64,000 nucleotides of DNA. Origin: Leishmania martiniquensis (Eukaryota > Euglenozoa > Kinetoplastea > Trypanosomatida > Trypanosomatidae). How positions within the stretch are numbered: position 1 is the stretch's first letter; each line of letters opens with the position of its first letter. The stretch covers positions 166,501-230,500 of the forward strand of contig NC_090167.1 of assembly GCF_017916325.1 (NCBI RefSeq), given 5' to 3'. A program made the translations under genes and the position numbers. Shown in pieces: positions 1-9,894 of the stretch. A model generated the notes under the pieces. The model made no database searches and had not been told where the DNA came from. It saw only the letters and a program-made list of their open reading frames with translations.

Positions 1-194
1 GGTGTGCATCACAGCACCCTCTACTAATGTACATCACGCGGGAAACAGAGCGGAGGGGGGTGAAAACAAGCAGACAGACAGTGTGAGCTTCGTGATGACG
101 CTGAACAAAGTCATCCGTGCGCGCACAATTAGCAGTCCCTCTCCGGAACATTGCCAGAGCCCCAGCCCCTAGCCCAGCGTCCTGGGCGCCAGTT

Positions 195-2471
195 TCATCG
201 CTTTCCCCGCTTGCAGGCGCGGGTGGAGAGGGCCTCCTCTTTGAGTCGCTCCACTTCCGCACGATACGGCTCCCACGCATCCAGAAATTCGTCCTCGATA
301 GCGGTAAAGAAGGTGGGCTCGAGCGCACGCAGCTGCTGATAGCGCTGATCCACCATTAGGTACATCAGGGGCGGGCATGCGAACCCGCTGCGCTCAACCT
401 CACCTCCCGGAGCACGGTTTCCGCCATAGTTGCTGCGCTCGCCAGATCTTGCGGCTCGTCGGGCCTCGCCGGACACTGTCAGGGAGCTCGCGAGCGGCAC
501 CGTGGTGGCTTCGCGTGCCTCGTATGGCACACGAAACATGTCATCGCCGGGCGGGTACACAGCCATGACGTGATATGCCATTGACGTGTACAGCTGATCC
601 GCGAGTCGCTCCGTTGCTGGAAGAAGCGCGGGTGTCGGCGCCTCAGGATACCATCCAAGAGCGATGGCCCGAGAGAAATATCGCACCGCGCCGGAATACT
701 GGCGGCGGTGATAGGCCCCATTGGCAAGTATGAGAAGAGCTGCTATGACGTGGTGCGGCTGGCACAGCTCTGGCATGTCTGTCGCGTCGCGCCCAGTGGC
801 CGTAGGCATCTCAGCGAGGGCGTCAAGAAACGCGGCGTAGTCAGCAAGAGCCGCCTCCTCATCTTCGCGCTGCAACAAGCTGGAGCGCACACCCTCTTCT
901 TGGCGGTAGCGGTACGCTGCGGCGCGTCGCACTAGCGCCAAGGGCGTGAACCAGTCCGCCGCGGCCGCCTCGCCGTCAGCCTCCGCGGTTGGCCGCCGCA
1001 CCGGTGGGATAGCGAGGAGCAGCGTGAAGTCACGGATAGCACGCGACCAGTCGTGTAGTTGGTCAGCGTACACGGCACCGCGCGCGAAGAGAGTGGAGCG
1101 GCGCTCCGTGATAGTCTGCTGTCGGTCCAGTGCCGCAGAAAGCGCTCGAAGCTCTCCCTGGAGATCACCTTCTGCGCGGCACGCCCGCGCGGTGTCGAGA
1201 AAGTAGCCGGCGTGGTCTGGCTTCATCCGCTGAAGGTATCGGAGCAAGTAGCGGGCTAGCGCATAGTCGCCGGCCGCCATCGACCTGCTCACGCTGTCCT
1301 CGTAAGACTGAACGTAGTCCACGTCGCGTACCGCCTCACGGTAGTAGGATGAGGCCTGACGACGCAATGCGCGCGCCTCCGCAGCCGCCACTGATGCCAC
1401 TGACGCCGCCTCCATTTCGGCTACGTAGCCGAGGTAAAAGTACGCATGCGTGACGTAGAAGGCGCATGCGCTGCGCAGCCTCTCGACACTCGAAGGGAAG
1501 CCGGCAGCCCACGCTGCGCCAATGAGGGGTGGCAAACACCCGGGCACAGGGTAGGGGTTCTGAACACTCGTGGCACCGACCGCGTGATGCTGCGCAGCGG
1601 CCGTGCTCGAGAGCACCTCTTCCGATAAGGCGAGCAGATGCCTCAGCTGCTCTCGGGCCATTTCCGGCAGGCCAGCCTCGGCGGCGCACTTGCCGCTGTG
1701 CGCCAGCACCTCCATCGAGGGCGCCGCCATCTTCATGTACTTGGAGTAGTCCTCACACGCCTCGGCGAAGCAGTGGAGCGCCTCGCAGCAAGAGGCACGC
1801 AAAAGATAGGTATCTAGGTGGAGTGGGCCAGCGGAGATGCTGGCATCGAACAGCCCACGCGCCTCTGCGTAGCGTCCGCCAATGAGCTCTAACGTCCCCA
1901 TCCGCCGGAGTACTTCTGCCAGCAAGAAAGACCGCTGCGCGTCCTCGGCGCAGTCGCTGCGGAACTGGGTGATAGCCGCCACAGTCAGCAACCCACGCGA
2001 CGCGGCATCGTTCTGAAGCACTGTGAGGGCGCGCTGAAGCTGCGAGTTCGCCTCTGTCAGCTTGCCTTCGCTGAAGGCCGCATCCGCTGCGGCCAAGCAG
2101 TCCGACACAGCTGTGTTGCAGCTTGCTGCGCCAGAGTCAGCAATGGCGCGAATGCCAGAGGCGCCACTGCCCTGCGCCGCTTTCCGTGAAGCGTACGGGA
2201 TCCCTTTGGCGCCGCCGTAGCGATCCGAGTAGGCATGGTACAACGGCGGATCATGATGGGAGTACCAGACTGACTGCCAGTACTCCTCTACGAGGAGCCT
2301 CGCCTCTCTCTTACGATGTGTTGCGGTAACGGCGGCGTGGGCAGCGCCGGCACATGCGACCAACGGAGGGTCGGCACGCTGCCTTTCACCCGCGCTGCGG
2401 CCTCTTGACTGTTCCTTGCCATTGGCCGGTGGTGGAGAGGGTCCGTAGGCTAGTCGAGGCAGGGACTCCAT
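195..2471 (-). CDS. TPR-repeat protein, function unknown
   Basis: A 758-residue protein rich in Ala, Arg and Tyr that is almost wholly helical. Repeated helix pairs with the spacing of tetratricopeptide repeats run from about residue 120 to the C-terminus, for example a segment where MGTLELIGGRYAEARGLFD is followed by similar pairs about 34 residues apart. TPR arrays are protein-protein scaffolds; no catalytic motif is visible. The C-terminus is highly charged and ends in a basic stretch. The frame stays open 17 codons further upstream, but the extension begins at GTG, so the first in-frame ATG at 2471 is used. Neither a signal peptide nor a membrane segment is evident. It is the most distal gene of the minus-strand unit in this window. 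The TPR assignment is fairly safe, but partner and location are unknown. Confidence 0.75.
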   Translation of the reverse strand: MESLPRLAYGPSPPPANGKEQSRGRSAGERQRADPPLVACAGAAHAAVTATHRKREARLLVEEYWQSVWYSHHDPPLYHAYSDRYGGAKGIPYASRKAAQGSGASGIRAIADSGAASCNTAVSDCLAAADAAFSEGKLTEANSQLQRALTVLQNDAASRGLLTVAAITQFRSDCAEDAQRSFLLAEVLRRMGTLELIGGRYAEARGLFDASISAGPLHLDTYLLRASCCEALHCFAEACEDYSKYMKMAAPSMEVLAHSGKCAAEAGLPEMAREQLRHLLALSEEVLSSTAAAQHHAVGATSVQNPYPVPGCLPPLIGAAWAAGFPSSVERLRSACAFYVTHAYFYLGYVAEMEAASVASVAAAEARALRRQASSYYREAVRDVDYVQSYEDSVSRSMAAGDYALARYLLRYLQRMKPDHAGYFLDTARACRAEGDLQGELRALSAALDRQQTITERRSTLFARGAVYADQLHDWSRAIRDFTLLLAIPPVRRPTAEADGEAAAADWFTPLALVRRAAAYRYRQEEGVRSSLLQREDEEAALADYAAFLDALAEMPTATGRDATDMPELCQPHHVIAALLILANGAYHRRQYSGAVRYFSRAIALGWYPEAPTPALLPATERLADQLYTSMAYHVMAVYPPGDDMFRVPYEAREATTVPLASSLTVSGEARRAARSGERSNYGGNRAPGGEVERSGFACPPLMYLMVDQRYQQLRALEPTFFTAIEDEFLDAWEPYRAEVERLKEEALSTRACKRGKR

Positions 2472-3478
2472 TCTTCGCCGTGAAAAGGCGATACAATGTC
2501 GAGAGAATGCGCGCAACTGCACCGTGTTCTCTTTTTTCCTTCAGGACTTCACCACGATATTTACACTGGTGCACGGCCCTGATGTGCTCGGCTGACATGG
2601 TAAGGGATGCGGGTACGTAGCCGCAGAGACACGCACGGGGGAAGCAGAGGACACACACACGCACACACGAGTGAGAATACGAAAGGAGGACAGAGCAGGA
2701 GGCGACAGTGGTCAGCAAAGGGGGAGTAGAGGAATAAGTCCCGAGTGGAAGTGAGCAGCTGGAGTGAAGAAGAAATACAGGAACGTGCACATACGGCGAA
2801 TGGCAGGACGCGGATACACCTGTGGACGCTCCGGCCCATAGCGCGAAAACGGAGCCTCGCACGTTGGCACACGTTGATGAACGGTTCACTTTCCGTCCCC
2901 GCGGCCCAGATGGCGAAAAAAGAAACGCATAGCAGCCGGAGACGTCTCTGCACACCATCGCACACGTATATAACACCCTGTGGCAACCAAGCGCTGCGCC
3001 TCAGATTCTTTACTGGTTCCGTACGCTCACATGGGATACGTCGCACAGACCTCCGACACAAAGAGCGCCTCGTCCCTCGCCTCTTCCATCTCCTTTGACT
3101 TTTTTTCGTTTTTGTGGAGGTGAGCTGCTGCTCCCGCGGTACAGTGCAAGGATCGTTCGTGCAAACGGGCACGAGAGGCACAGAGAGAGAGAAACACAGC
3201 AGCACGCGCGAGTGTAAAGACAGATATACACTCAAAGATAGAAAAAATAGGCGGCAAAACGAAACGAGAGGTCTAACACCGCCCCTACTGTACATGGAGC
3301 AGAGCCCCTTACATCAATCCAGTATCTCCACGCAAGCTTCTCCGCCGCCATCACTCACCTTATGCATACAGCGCACAAGCGGGGGGAGGGACTGCATGGG
3401 ACTGAAAGCAGCAGTGGCTGTGATGCGTTCCTATGCAGCCGTGACCGCTCTTCCGCCGCTCACTGGTCTCTCCAGTCT
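2472..3478. other. Intergenic region, minus-strand unit
   Basis: No convincing gene. The minus-strand sense is pyrimidine-rich, with a CA-rich run near 2648-2668 and a purine run near 3180-3195 on the plus strand. This suits a 3'UTR plus trans-splicing signals between the MORN protein gene and the TPR gene. Open frames here have low-complexity Ser/Leu/Cys composition and no recognisable domain. Confidence 0.6.
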
Positions 3479-5638
3479 TCACTCGACCTCTAGTCCACAG
3501 ACGGCGCGGACATCAGCAGGGGCAGCATCCTCGGTCGCTGCCATAGGCGCGGCTAGGGAGTCCATCGGCACGGCGCACCTTGTGTCCAACGCGGCGTAGT
3601 CTACCCACGTCTTGCCAGCTGCCGCAAACTCTAAGCGGCGCTTCTCAATGAGCCGCTTGCGCTGCCGCTCAAGCACGTCGTCGCTGTCCAGCAGACCCAG
3701 TCGAGGGATGAAAGGACCGGTGCTATCATCCACCTTATCCATATCGTCCTCAAAGGTTCCCAGCACCGGTTCGTTGTGATGCCACTCGCCGCGAAGGCAC
3801 CGCCGGCGGCTTACGTAGTGCCACACGCCGGGGCCCTCGCGCTCGCCGCCCAACCAGTATCCCTCGAACCAGTCACCGTTCTTCTGCCGTAGGACGGCCC
3901 AGCCCTCGCACTTATTGTGGCCAAAGTTTCCCTCGATCACGTCCCCATTCGCAAGGTATAATTTACCCAGACCGTGTCGCTCATCCGAGGCAAAATTGCC
4001 CTCGTACACCTCTCCGTCGCTGCTCCACTGGGTGCCACGACCGTCGCGCCGCCCGCCAAGCCACTCGCCTTCGTACACGCGGCGATACGGACTCTCTTTG
4101 TTGTCGCGTAGGAAAAGGGTACCGTTACCCTCACGCCTGCCGCCGCGAAACTCGCCGCGGTACTTGAAGTTGGACTGAATATGCTCACCGAAGCCATCAA
4201 ACACATCGCCCTTCCACTGTCCTTCGTACGTGGCCGTCTTGGCAGGGTTGAGGAAAACGACTTTTCGAGTGCTCCGGCCCTCGCCGTCGACACCGCAGGG
4301 CGCAGAGGCGTCCTTCAGAGTACCACCACGGTGCTCCTCGCTTCTGTCGGCCCCACCCCACATCTCTAACTTACCCCACAAGGCGATCAACGCTTCCTCT
4401 TGCTCCGTGCGGGGGCGGCCCGAGTTGCCAAGGTAGATGAGCTGAAGCACATCCTCCCCACCCATCGCCTTCTCCATGGCGCGCAGCTGCCGCAGCAGTC
4501 GCCCACGCTCCGACGGTGTCACCACCGGCACGCAGGCGGCAAGCAGGTGGCGATAAAGCTGCAGGTTCTCCAGCGTCTCGACCGTTTCACTGTAGGACAG
4601 AGGGTCTGTGCAGCCCACGACGAAGCACGCCTCATGCCCGCACATGAGCTGTGACATGACTTGGGTGTAGCGGCACTCCATAAAAAACGACTCGCTGCGC
4701 TGAATTAGGTGGTGAAGCTGCGCTTGTGTTCGGCATTGTTCTCTCCGCTTGGCGCGGTACGAAAGCGAATGGATCACGGCGGCGTTCAACAGCGTGCTAC
4801 TCACATTCACCTGGCTGCCTTCCCGCAGAATCTGCTTTGGCGCTCTGTGGGCGCCAACTCTCTCCGGGCCCTTAGTGTGCACAAACGTCACATGCCGCAG
4901 CACACACTGCTCGCCAGCGTGCTTGTCTATCGTCATGAGAGAAAGCTGCACAAAGCCGTGCCAGCGGAACTTTCGAGTGTAGCCGCGCCTCACACGACGC
5001 TCATTACCTTCGTTCAGAAGCGCCTCGAACGTGTCGAAGTCTTTCACTGGTACCTCTGTTAGATTCGAGAGGTATAGGCGGCCAAAGCCGTCGCGATAGA
5101 CATCGTGCTTGCGTGCCGCGCCGCTCTCTGCAACACTACCGCCCGCAAGCGCCACATCGTCATCCACGAGATTGTCATGGACACTGTTGCAGTTTGCCTC
5201 CCAGTAAGAGAGGCCGACACTGTACTCGAGCATGTCCTCCTGCGCCTCCAGCCGCCGGAAGAGCTCTCGCACGGTATCTTGTATGAGGCCAGACTCGTTC
5301 GGGCTGCCGAATAGCGTGTGCGTCTTACCCGTCTCCGCGTAGCCCATGGCAATGCAGTTGGCGCTGAGTCCGCCCATCACCAAGTCGACCATTTCGAGTC
5401 CGATGGTGCAAAAAACGTCGTCCTGGCGCGCATTTTGCGGGTAGAAGTAGTCGAAGTCGTACATGAGCCCATCCGGGGCATTTGGGGCGAAGGCAATAAG
5501 CTTGTCTTGATCGGTGCGAAGTAGCACTTGTGTCAAGGGGACCTCCTCATCCGATACCGGCCGTTCGCGGACAGCAATGCGCAAGCGCTCGACCACCGGC
5601 GGATGAATCATTGATGGTGAGGCGGTGGAGGAGTTCAT
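3479..5638 (-). CDS. Kinesin-like protein with degenerate motor and C-terminal MORN repeats
   Basis: A 719-residue protein. The N-terminal third aligns with a kinesin motor: FDYFYPQNARQDDVF at about 62-76 and a P-loop GYAETGKT at 99-106. A late segment, CGHEACFVVGCTDPLSYSET, matches the helix that follows switch II in kinesins. The switch regions are poorly kept. At about 248-260 the expected DLAGSE is replaced by HTKGPE, and the NxxSSRSH switch I motif is not recognisable. Residues of about 470-625 hold six MORN repeats of the YEGEWLGGRRDGRGT type plus a partial seventh; such repeats often mediate membrane or scaffold contacts. The start at 5638 is the first ATG after a likely splice acceptor at 5739-5740; an upstream extension of 120 codons is Cys/Leu-rich and looks like 5'UTR. 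It is probably a non-motile microtubule or flagellar scaffold, which is an inference. Confidence 0.8.
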   Translation of the reverse strand: MNSSTASPSMIHPPVVERLRIAVRERPVSDEEVPLTQVLLRTDQDKLIAFAPNAPDGLMYDFDYFYPQNARQDDVFCTIGLEMVDLVMGGLSANCIAMGYAETGKTHTLFGSPNESGLIQDTVRELFRRLEAQEDMLEYSVGLSYWEANCNSVHDNLVDDDVALAGGSVAESGAARKHDVYRDGFGRLYLSNLTEVPVKDFDTFEALLNEGNERRVRRGYTRKFRWHGFVQLSLMTIDKHAGEQCVLRHVTFVHTKGPERVGAHRAPKQILREGSQVNVSSTLLNAAVIHSLSYRAKRREQCRTQAQLHHLIQRSESFFMECRYTQVMSQLMCGHEACFVVGCTDPLSYSETVETLENLQLYRHLLAACVPVVTPSERGRLLRQLRAMEKAMGGEDVLQLIYLGNSGRPRTEQEEALIALWGKLEMWGGADRSEEHRGGTLKDASAPCGVDGEGRSTRKVVFLNPAKTATYEGQWKGDVFDGFGEHIQSNFKYRGEFRGGRREGNGTLFLRDNKESPYRRVYEGEWLGGRRDGRGTQWSSDGEVYEGNFASDERHGLGKLYLANGDVIEGNFGHNKCEGWAVLRQKNGDWFEGYWLGGEREGPGVWHYVSRRRCLRGEWHHNEPVLGTFEDDMDKVDDSTGPFIPRLGLLDSDDVLERQRKRLIEKRRLEFAAAGKTWVDYAALDTRCAVPMDSLAAPMAATEDAAPADVRAVCGLEVE

Positions 5639-5738
5639 GGTTAGCTCCGCGACAGCTCCAGAGATTCTTAACGGACACGTTGGCCCGGGAACACCTACAA
5701 GCTCGCCAACTGAGGCGTGCCCGCACAGCGTACACAAC

Positions 5739-5740
5739 CT
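5739..5740 (-). promoter_or_regulatory. Candidate spliced-leader acceptor AG for the kinesin/MORN gene
   Basis: In the minus-strand sense a pyrimidine-rich run (CTTCCATCCTCCTCCATCTC) ends at this AG. The next ATG downstream is the one chosen at 5638, with none between. This is an inference from pattern only. Confidence 0.45.
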
Positions 5741-6832
5741 GAGATGGAGGAGGATGGAAGCAGGGGCGAAGACCAAAAAAGGTCGACAAGCGAGCTCCAA
5801 ACAGGCGTTTGGAAGGAGGGAAGGGCTGGTCTGGGTGACACAGCGTGAGGAGGGGCCGCGACTCGCTTCAAGGGCGAGGCGCGCCAATGGCAAACAACAC
5901 AGAGAACGGGAATCGATGCGAGTGAAAGCGATTAGGGTGGGCCGCAGAGGCTGGAGATACGACGTAAAGGTAGCACCATGACATACACAGCTGCACACTC
6001 ATTGTCTTGCACGAAGGGACCTTCTCCCCTTCCTCTCTCTCGCCGCCCTAGTCCTCATGCGCCTGAGCTCCTTTTCGCTCACCTTTCTGTAGCAGGGTGA
6101 GTCAGGTGGAGACTCCAGCAGGAAGGCGAATCAGCACAACGGTGGGCGGCAGGAGCACAGTGTAGGGGAGGGGGAAGGGCCGGCGGTAGGATTCTCTCTC
6201 ATGTTTGACAGAGGCCTCCCCCTGGAGGGTCGTGGCACGGACGGCCCCGGCATCCATATGCGCACCAGGACACAATCAGCCAGGACCACGGAGAGGGGAG
6301 GGGTGCGAGAAGACGAAACGTTCGGCCACTGCCCCATGAAGTGGTGCAAGTGTACTCTCCTCGCTTCTCCCTCGTCGCGTTGACTTCTCTTTTTGGTTTT
6401 GTGAAGAGACGAAGTACGGACAAAAAAGAAAAGGAAGAAAAAAGGGAAGCAAAGAATCTTCTCCAAGTTGGGACGCAGTACACGTCTGGGCATCTCACCA
6501 GGGCAGAGCAAGGGAAACGGTTCAGCCGTCGTGCGGAGTCAATGCGTCATCCAACCCCAGCGGTGGCTGGGGTTATGAGGCGAGGAACGCCGACGCACAT
6601 GAGGAAAGAGTGAGCCGAAGGGAGACGCAAGAGGGAGGAAAGCAGTAGAGAAAAATATCCATGCTTGCTGTTCAGAGGATGCAGCTACTTGGTTCGCTTA
6701 CACCCCCCCCGATCTCGTGAAAGAAGCCACGCCCAGGCGTCTGACTCGCTCCCTGATCCGCTCTTTTCTGTATGGCAGTATCGCAACCCCTGAAAACTCG
6801 GCCCGAGTTCATCTCCCTACCCCACACTCCTC
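5741..6832. other. Intergenic region, no gene seen
   Basis: This holds the upstream flank of the kinesin/MORN gene and the downstream flank of RPL17. A purine-rich run at 6413-6450 (pyrimidine-rich on the minus strand) is the clearest feature. No protein-like frame is convincing. Confidence 0.5.
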
Positions 6833-7333
6833 TTACTTCTTGGGGGCGCTCTTCGGGGCCGGGACGCGCTCCTTCTTCTCCGACATGAACAGCTGCACGT
6901 GGCAGGGGCTGCACATGTACGGTGTAATGCGACCATGCGCACGAAACGTGCGGCGGCGCATGCGGGCAGCCTGGTCCACCTGGACGTGCTTGACGACCAT
7001 CTGGTTGGGGTCAAGACCCTTCTCGATGGCATTGGCCTCGGCGTTCTTGAGCAGTGACATCATCGCGACGACCGACTTGCGCGGCCAGCGGCCCTTCGTC
7101 TGGCCCCACTCCTTCGCCTGCGCGGTGCGGCCAATCTTACCATTGTAGCGCTTGAACGGAATGCAGCGGGTCTTGGCGAGCACCTGACGGTACAGCTGCT
7201 GGGCCTTGCGTAGCGGCATGCCGTTGATCACATTCGCAGTCTCAAAGGTGTTCTTGAAGTGGCAGCGGAGGTCGCTCACCTTCGCCTTGGCGCTCTTCGA
7301 CGACACCTGCGGTTTGCGGGAGTAGTGCGTCAT
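6833..7333 (-). CDS. RPL17: 60S ribosomal protein L17 (uL22 family)
   Basis: A 166-residue basic protein beginning MTHYSRKPQ. It contains the eukaryotic L17/uL22 sequence: the N-terminal segment on lysine-rich ground, NGMPLRKAQQLYRQVL in the middle, then KGRWPRKSVVAMMSLLKNAE and the C-terminal hairpin region VQVDQAARMRRRTFRAHGRI. uL22 lines the polypeptide exit tunnel of the large subunit. The frame extends two codons upstream only through a TTG, so the ATG at 7333 is the start. The C-terminal tail is Lys/Pro/Ala-rich, as in other trypanosomatid ribosomal proteins. Only one copy is seen here, although many Leishmania ribosomal protein genes are duplicated. Identification is very secure. Confidence 0.97.
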   Translation of the reverse strand: MTHYSRKPQVSSKSAKAKVSDLRCHFKNTFETANVINGMPLRKAQQLYRQVLAKTRCIPFKRYNGKIGRTAQAKEWGQTKGRWPRKSVVAMMSLLKNAEANAIEKGLDPNQMVVKHVQVDQAARMRRRTFRAHGRITPYMCSPCHVQLFMSEKKERVPAPKSAPKK

Positions 7334-7758
7334 CGTCAACAGAGAAGTAGGCTTCTAAACGGAAATGAGCGCAGCGAGTGTGTGAGTGGCAGAAAGGTTC
7401 AGAAGGGAGAGGCATAGAGGGATCGTGTACGTGGACATGATTCGGGAAGAGACGCGTGTGAAGCGCGGACAGTGTTTAAAACAAGGGAGAGAGAGGGACA
7501 CGCAGGAAGTGGATAGATTAAAGCCACGCAGACACGACTAAAACAAGCACGAGTACGGAAGCATGGTAAAAAAAGGCTGTGGAGTGGAGCGCGTTGAGCT
7601 CGCCCTGTTGGCAGGCTTTCACCGTCGCGCACTAAATGCGAGAGCTCTCAGGTAGACAGGGGCCACTCACTTCTACAGCAAGCAAGAAACCCGTTCGCCA
7701 CCGCGCATTCTTTATTCCCGAACTGAGAGCACCAGCAGAGAGGTTGAAGACAACTTTT
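7334..7758. other. RPL17 5' flank
   Basis: This stretch between RPL17 and the family A repeat contains, in minus-strand sense, pyrimidine-rich sequence close to the RPL17 start (around 7395-7420) followed by a TTTAG acceptor candidate near 7355. No gene is seen. Confidence 0.45.
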
Positions 7759-8373
7759 TTGCTTTTGCGTGTGAAGCCATACACTGCGGCACAGCACGCA
7801 CACACACACACACAAACGAGCCAGCCTTCGCTCCACCCGGCACGGCACTCGGTCATCCCACCTCGCGCGCAGCAGCGCCAGGCACGCGTCACAGCAGCGC
7901 GCCGACACCCAGTCGCCTGAGCACGGCCCCTGCCCTGCACACCGCCTACGCGCCCCCGCGCCCCAGGCCGCCCGCCCGCACAGGCGCCCCCATGATGCCG
8001 GCAGCCGCCTGGTGCCGTATCCCCGGGGCGTCGGTCAGGCCCGAAGCGCCAGTGGCCGTGCCGGCGCCCAGCGAGACACGCCCCGGTCACCCCGACCCTT
8101 CGCCCACCACATAAACGGTGCAACCGGCTGCGCCATGGCAAGCCGCCTCAGCGCGACCCCGGCGCGCCACCTGGCCGCCGACACACGTAGGCAATACATC
8201 GCTCTGCCCGCCCGCCTCCGCTGCGCCGCCGCCACTTCGCCCTGCAGCCACGAGGGGCGCATAGGTCCTTGGCGGGGTGTAGAGAGGGCCGCTTGGCCTT
8301 CGCGCAGGGCAGGGTACAGCGCCTCTGAGATGCCACGCGTCGAGCCGCGCATCTACATCGGGGGCGAGGCAGC
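7759..8373 (-). mobile_element. Family A dispersed repeat, full copy A1 (SIDER-like retroposon)
   Basis: A 615-bp GC-rich element that reappears at 60657-61271 with equal length and only a few base differences seen by eye, and as a truncated copy at 23391-23879. Read on the minus strand it starts GCTGCCTCGCCCCCGATGTA, carries an internal (GT)n run (plus-strand 7800-7814), and ends CACGCAAAAGCAA, continuing here into a short A run. An internal stretch with GCGCAGCCGG and TGTGGTGGGC followed by AGGGTC resembles, from memory, the conserved 5' signature of the trypanosomatid retroposons ingi and L1Tc. That, the size, and the position in the 3' flank of a protein gene fit SIDER elements. Open frames inside are by-products of high GC and have no recognisable domain. 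Confidence 0.6.
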
Positions 8374-9030
8374 CTACCGCAAGATAAGAAAGGCGACTGT
8401 TGCTCATCGAAGATGCAAGTAGGAGTACACTTGGGTTTACGGGGGACGGAATGCGTATCTCAGCATTATCCCGCACGCCCTCTTGCAGTAGAATGGCCGC
8501 ATTTTTCTGAGTTGTCCATTCATTGCTTTTTTTCGCATGAATGAGCTTAGCTTGTGGGCTGTGTCTCTGCGTGTCTTTCGCTAGACATGATGGCACTTGT
8601 CAACACCAACCGGCACCGTCATGAAGCTGGAGAAGCTGATGCGTGTCTCTGCAGAGGGGGGGCAGAGGAGCCTGCGGGTCCCCTGGGATTCGAAACAAGC
8701 GCTGCGAATCGCGGAAATATAGCCTGCCGCACATAGTAGCAGCCTTCACCGCGCCGCTCCACTCCTCGCATCACAGACGGCACTGGCGCCAAGCTCTCAC
8801 GCAAACCGCACCGGAGACCCACCATCAAACGTATCACGTACCTCTGGCAACAAAAAAAAAGAGCTACGAATCAGAGCGCTGCCACGTGCGCCTGCCTCGC
8901 TCAAGGGCATTATGGCGGCGTGCAACCTCAGTCGAGATACTTGACGGAAAAAGAGGCTACGCACAAACCCGAATATGCGGTGATGCCGCTATACGTGGCG
9001 TATGCTGCACTAGCCAACACAGCTATCGAA
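8374..9030. other. Intergenic, 3' flank of the DUF1279 gene
   Basis: This is probable 3'UTR and intergenic DNA between the family A repeat and the stop codon of the mitochondrial DUF1279 gene. A short A run lies at 8850-8860. No gene is recognised. Confidence 0.5.
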
Positions 9031-9894
9031 CTACTCCCTGGCTGCCGTCCCTGTTGCGGTGACTCTGCCGACGAGGTTGCCGACAAAGGCCTTCATTTTA
9101 GGAAATAAAGACCTCGCGATCGGCTGGAGATGATGAACTAGGAGAGGGGCTGAGGTGACAGTGAGGAGGAGGTGCAGTGGCACGAGCATCTTGTTGAGGA
9201 TGATGGAGAGAACAAACGTCTTCCAGAAGGGCGGGCGCTTCTTCTCGTTCACCGCGACTTCATCAGAGCGCTTCACATCAAAGCCATGGGAGCGGGCGAG
9301 ACCTATGAGGTCAATGCGAAAGACGTAAAGGCAGGTGAAGATGCACGCTAAGGAGATATTGTGCACGATGAGGTACCACAAGAGCCCGCCTGCACCGTAG
9401 GCTGCCAGCCTCTGCTTCAGAGACACAGCCTTCACTCCTGCTTCCTTAGCAACCGCAGCCCCGGCGGTGCCATCCGCGGGGGCACCGGGCGCCGCGGACG
9501 AGCGGAAGACCGCCCCCCTTGCGTCCACGCGATAGCCGCTAGATGCGTAGAAACGGGGAAAGCGCGTAACAAAGCCCTCGGGTATATCCCATGTCACCTC
9601 CATTGTTTCGATGTTTTGGTAGTACGGCTTCTCAGCGTCTAGTGAGTAGTGCTCTCGCCAGCACACACGTGGATTAGAGGCGGAGAGCGGCTCATCCTCG
9701 CTCCACGTTGCCGGGAACTCTTCGCTTGGGCTAACGGCACGACGGGCGAGGTCGACACCGGGCAGCACGGTGGCGCGAGACGCGGGTGCAGGCTCTCCAG
9801 ACTGTCCCTGCGGACAATTCGCCGTGGAGCTCCAGCGACGTCCCCGCTGCAAAGCCGACAAGGCCACTACGCTCCGTAAGCGGTGCAAAAGCAT
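9031..9894 (-). CDS. Mitochondrial DUF1279 (FAM210-type) membrane protein with WW-like segment
   Basis: A 287-residue protein. The start MLLHRLRSVVALSALQRGRR is Arg-rich without acidic residues, a typical mitochondrial targeting sequence; the open frame further upstream is basic and low-complexity and was rejected. Around residues 74-95 a segment WREHYSLDAEKPYYQNIETM followed by VTWDIP has the spacing of a WW domain (Trp, Tyr-Tyr, Thr-Trp, Pro). The C-terminal half carries LKQRLAAYGAGGLLWYLIVH, two hydrophobic helices and a charged loop, the pattern of DUF1279. FAM210 proteins of this family sit in the mitochondrial inner membrane and affect organelle translation; that role is family knowledge, not shown here. 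The family A repeat lies in its 3' flank. Confidence 0.78.
   Translation of the reverse strand: MLLHRLRSVVALSALQRGRRWSSTANCPQGQSGEPAPASRATVLPGVDLARRAVSPSEEFPATWSEDEPLSASNPRVCWREHYSLDAEKPYYQNIETMEVTWDIPEGFVTRFPRFYASSGYRVDARGAVFRSSAAPGAPADGTAGAAVAKEAGVKAVSLKQRLAAYGAGGLLWYLIVHNISLACIFTCLYVFRIDLIGLARSHGFDVKRSDEVAVNEKKRPPFWKTFVLSIILNKMLVPLHLLLTVTSAPLLVHHLQPIARSLFPKMKAFVGNLVGRVTATGTAARE

Noticed and set aside
5639..5998. A 120-codon N-terminal extension of the kinesin/MORN protein
   Set aside because: Cys/Leu/Pro-rich composition, contains the likely splice acceptor at 5739-5740, and the kinesin core begins after the internal ATG.
7632..8141. A 169-codon minus-strand frame in family A copy A1 and its equivalents
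   Set aside because: Same reason: GC-driven open frame in a repeat, ending in a (GT)n-encoded Cys/Val run. No known domain.
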